A DNA stretch of 7,498 nucleotides from Flavobacteriaceae bacterium. Its GTDB lineage: Bacteria; Bacteroidota; Bacteroidia; Flavobacteriales; Flavobacteriaceae. Positions 5,868-7,498 of the stretch are shown here, piece after piece. The notes beneath the pieces are model-generated. The model saw nothing but the letters and a program-made list of their open reading frames with translations. It was not told the origin of the DNA and ran no database searches. The stretch covers positions 1-7,498 of the forward strand of contig CANCFZ010000119.1 of assembly GCA_947377425.1 (NCBI GenBank), in the 5' to 3' direction. How positions within the stretch are numbered: position 1 is the first letter of the stretch; each line of letters opens with the position of its first letter. The position numbers and the translations under genes were made by a program.

Positions 5868-5919
5868 TGCAAAACCGTGTACCTTGGTTCTCCCGAAGCT
5901 TCGGGACGGACGATGCCTC
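5868..5919 (+). pseudogene. tRNA-Cys 3'-half remnant, unit 3
   Basis: It has the same organisation as unit 2: TGCAAAACC, then GTGTACCTTGGTTC, a palindrome TCCCGAAGCTTCGGGA (5891-5906) in place of the T-arm, and the acceptor 3' end GGACGATGCCTC. The sequence then diverges and no terminator copy follows. The unit is closer to unit 2 than to the intact tRNA, so the palindrome predates the second duplication. Confidence 0.8.
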
Positions 5920-5957
5920 TTCTTAAAATCCTCTCAGTTCTCGACTTTTGAATGTTA

Positions 5958-6020
5958 TTTTGTCATTCTGAGGAACGAAGAATCTCATTATGTGATTTCT
6001 CCTTCGTCGAAATGACAAAA
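5958..6020. repeat. REP/MITE-like imperfect inverted repeat
   Basis: A 63-base element has perfect 10-base terminal inverted repeats (TTTTGTCATT at 5958-5967 and AATGACAAAA at 6011-6020) and a further partly paired interior (CTGAGGAACGAAGAATC against GATTTCTCCTTCGTCGA, 11 of 17 positions). From memory, TGTCATTCTGAGGAACGAAGAATC-type palindromes are abundant intergenic repeats in Bacteroidota genomes and look like REP elements moved by RAYT-type transposases. It sits directly next to the stop codon of the GldM-like gene (6022) and could serve as its 3' hairpin, though no T run follows. Confidence 0.75.
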
Positions 6021-6021
6021 G

Positions 6022-6681
6022 CTAGTAAATTTCTACCACAATCGGGTTGATACCACAAATTAAAAACGCTTTTAAAATTCCCTCTAACACTGTAGTTTTA
6101 ATCTCTGAAATAATAATTTGATCACCTTTTGATGCATTTTTTAAAATTTTCTCATAAGTCTGTTGATTAATTTTATTTCCAAAAACTTCAATCGAAGGCA
6201 TTCCTGGAATTTTTAAACTAAAACTAGTTATCTTATTCAAAAAAGATAGATTCTTATCTTCAAAGCCTATTTTAATAATTGCATCTTTTAAACTACTTTT
6301 TTGAAAACGAACTAAACCACTTCTTCCATTTATTGTAGTTACAAAACCACCAATATTTTTAATTTGAAAAACATGTTTTTCTGTTTTCTTTTTATTATTT
6401 TTTAAAACAATATCAATAGTAATTACTACTTCTAAACCACTACCTGGATTGAGATTATAAAGATTATTAGATGATTTAGTTAATCCATCTGCTCTTGCAG
6501 TAAACGATTTACAATAAGGAACTTCAATAGATAAACTATTAATCATACTACGATAAACAATTTTTGATTCTTTATTTACAATAATGTCTTTATCAGTATG
6601 TTTTATTACCGAAATAGTATCATTTTGTCCATAAAATGAAAGTGAAAAAAATAAAAGAAGTAAACTTATTTTTTTCTGCAT
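6022..6681 (-). CDS. Secreted GldM C-terminal-region-like protein
   Basis: The 219-residue product starts with a signal peptide (residues 1-18, KKISLLLLFFSLSFYG, cleavage near Gln19), so it is exported. The rest resembles the last two periplasmic domains of GldM, the type IX secretion/gliding motor protein. The matching features are an IVYRSMINSLSIEV block (41-54, like the 'N.LYRG..N.I.I.V' start of the third domain), a Pro-Gly turn before VVITI (about 79-89), FQIKNIGG (105-112, like GldM FR(V/I)K.(I/L)P), SSLKDA (129-134), a strand pair ending in TSFSLKI (152-158), NQQTYEKI and KGDQIIISEIK (172-179, 185-195), and the ending INPIVVEI. The N-terminal membrane helix and first two periplasmic domains of GldM (about 500 residues in full) are missing, and a signal peptide replaces them. 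It follows the LysE-family gene by 6 bases, so the two are co-transcribed. A periplasmic partner role is inference; family assignment is by motif memory. Confidence 0.68.
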   Translation of the reverse strand: MQKKISLLLLFFSLSFYGQNDTISVIKHTDKDIIVNKESKIVYRSMINSLSIEVPYCKSFTARADGLTKSSNNLYNLNPGSGLEVVITIDIVLKNNKKKTEKHVFQIKNIGGFVTTINGRSGLVRFQKSSLKDAIIKIGFEDKNLSFLNKITSFSLKIPGMPSIEVFGNKINQQTYEKILKNASKGDQIIISEIKTTVLEGILKAFLICGINPIVVEIY

Positions 6682-6687
6682 AAGAAG

Positions 6688-7371
6688 TTATCTTTTGTTT
6701 TCGTAATCTTGAGCGGCTTTGGTAACTATTTGTTTGTCTTTGGGTAACAAACCTTGTGAGAGAATAAAAACTCCTGAAATTATTAAAACAATACTAATGA
6801 ATTTCTTAATAAGTAGTATGTTTTTTGGATTTAATTTATTTCGTAATTGTTTGGCTGCTATAATTTTAAAAATATCGGTAATGAAATAAGTTACTACCAT
6901 TGTAGCTAAAAATGTAAACATTCTAGTTGGATCTAGTTTTAATCGTGGACCAATTGTAATTAAAATTAACAACCAATATCCAAGTACACCAACATTAATA
7001 AAATTAAGAAAAAAACCTTTGATAAATAAAGAGAAATAGTTGTTTTTTGCTAACTCTGTAGGATCTTCTTCATCAATATTTTTCTCTGCTTTTTTGTTTT
7101 TTATTAGTGTAATTATCCCATAAGTCAACATCACTAATCCTCCAAAAATAAATAAAGCCGGATCATCTTTAATACTTTCAATCAATCTATAACTACTAAA
7201 ATAAGCAATTAAAATAAAGATAATATCAGCCAAAACAACTCCTAAATCGAATACTATTGCTGCTTTGAATCCTTTTACCACACTGGTTTCCAGTAATACA
7301 AAGAATACTGGACCAATCATAAAACTTAAAATAAAACCTGGAATAATAGCAGCAGCAATATCTTGTAACAT
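6688..7371 (-). CDS. LysE-family (amino acid exporter-like) transporter
   Basis: The 227-residue integral membrane protein has six predicted hydrophobic helices (about 5-27, 37-60, 71-92, 115-140, 151-172, 187-207). It carries the LysE/RhtB-family Gly-Pro motif in the first helix (PGFILSFMIGPVFFVLLET, 11-29) and a FLNFINVGVLGYW block (121-133) where family members usually have an Asn-Pro motif. LysE-family proteins export amino acids or related metabolites through the inner membrane; the substrate is unknown. The Asn-Pro to Asn-Phe change appears to be a variant of the Bacteroidota branch and need not mean loss of function. The length is typical (about 200-230). A charged loop (93-112) separates helices 3 and 4. 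It is the first gene of a two-gene unit with the GldM-like gene, with 6 bases between them. The ATG at 7371 gives the hydrophobic N-terminus expected. Confidence 0.88.
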   Translation of the reverse strand: MLQDIAAAIIPGFILSFMIGPVFFVLLETSVVKGFKAAIVFDLGVVLADIIFILIAYFSSYRLIESIKDDPALFIFGGLVMLTYGIITLIKNKKAEKNIDEEDPTELAKNNYFSLFIKGFFLNFINVGVLGYWLLILITIGPRLKLDPTRMFTFLATMVVTYFITDIFKIIAAKQLRNKLNPKNILLIKKFISIVLIISGVFILSQGLLPKDKQIVTKAAQDYENKR

Positions 7372-7399
7372 AACTATTTTTTAACGTGAAATTATGTTG

Positions 7400-7406
7400 C
7401 AAATTA
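7400..7406 (-). promoter_or_regulatory. Possible -7 element for the LysE/GldM-like operon
   Basis: The minus strand reads TAATTTG, a one-base-shortened version of TAnnTTTG, 28 bases upstream of the LysE-family ATG. No -33 TTG is seen. It is the best candidate in the 64-base gap to the preceding gene. Confidence 0.25.
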
Positions 7407-7435
7407 GCATTTAAAATTTAGAATCTAAAATAAAT

Positions 7436-7498
7436 CTACTTCGCTTCTTCAATACTTCCGCCTGCAACTATCTTTTGATTGATTTGTTTTGGTTTTCC
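7436..7498 (-). CDS. C-terminal end of an unidentified gene, cut by window edge
   Basis: A minus-strand frame enters from the right edge and ends at a TAG stop (7436-7438). It gives 20 C-terminal residues beginning GKPKQINQ and ending GGSIEEAK. A coding tail is likely because it has the orientation and spacing expected of a gene just upstream of the LysE-family gene (64 bases between stop and start) and a plausible charged C-terminus. The sequence is too short to name a family. Confidence 0.45.
   Translation of the reverse strand, partial: GKPKQINQKIVAGGSIEEAK

Larger units (their letters stand above)
5637..5919 (+). repeat. Tandem array: tRNA-Cys 3' half plus terminator, three units
   Basis: The segment from TGCAAAACC inside the tRNA anticodon loop onward is repeated. 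Unit 1 begins at 5637 (the real tRNA), unit 2 at 5746 and unit 3 at 5868, spaced 109 and 122 bases. Units 1 and 2 share the tRNA 3' end, the terminator and an AT-rich linker (GTTTCAAATTTTTAG and onward), including an identical 24-base block at 5666-5689 and 5786-5809. Unit 3 stops after the tRNA 3' end (GGACGATGCCTC, 5908-5919). The spacing difference is explained by an 11-base larger T-arm replacement and two extra T residues. Confidence 0.9.

Noticed and set aside
5606..5919. Integrative element with attL/attR at tRNA-Cys
   Set aside because: The tRNA 3'-end repeats are only about 110-120 bases apart with no integrase or cargo between them, so no element is present; at most a relic.
5501..6021. 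CRISPR array
   Set aside because: The repeats number two or three, are 109-122 bases apart with the spacer part also repeated, and derive from a tRNA; no cas genes are visible.

Overview
The window looks like chromosomal DNA from a member of the Flavobacteriaceae, probably Flavobacterium or a close relative. The evidence is the high A+T content, TAnnTTTG-type -7 promoter elements instead of sigma70 boxes, few Shine-Dalgarno sequences, a long C-terminally extended glutaminyl-tRNA synthetase, a YtxH/holin-like/small-protein cluster of flavobacterial type, and a protein resembling the C-terminal part of the gliding and type IX secretion protein GldM.

Layout, left to right. Bases 1-624 (minus) hold the N-terminal 208 residues of a secreted outer-membrane beta-barrel protein cut by the window edge. 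It is divergent from an SPFH-domain membrane protein at 696-1679 (plus) that resembles the hypersensitive-induced-reaction (HIR) branch of the stomatin superfamily. A strong bidirectional terminator at 1701-1726 separates that gene from a convergent three-gene minus-strand operon (2649 to 1711) encoding a YtxH-like protein, a two-helix holin-like membrane protein and a small DUF6327-like protein. After a 280-base gap comes glnS (2932-5028, minus), with its own terminator. folB (dihydroneopterin aldolase, 5141-5500, plus) is divergent from glnS. Next is a 520-base non-coding stretch with one intact tRNA-Cys(GCA), its terminator, two degenerate tandem copies of the tRNA 3' half, and a REP/MITE-like inverted repeat. 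The right part is a minus-strand pair: a LysE-family transporter (7371-6688) followed by a secreted protein that looks like a stand-alone GldM C-terminal region (6681-6022). The last 63 bases are the C-terminus of another minus-strand gene.

The genes are mostly housekeeping and envelope genes and do not form a single system. The least ordinary parts are: (i) the tRNA-Cys 3'-half/terminator tandem array, in which the T-arm of both extra copies is replaced by a 16-bp palindrome; (ii) four different short repeat tracts around folB that all have a 7-bp (or 14-bp) period; (iii) the orphan GldM-like periplasmic protein; (iv) the HIR-like SPFH protein; and (v) the roughly 140-residue helical tail on GlnRS. 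No CRISPR array, transposase, integrase or recognisable defence cassette is visible.
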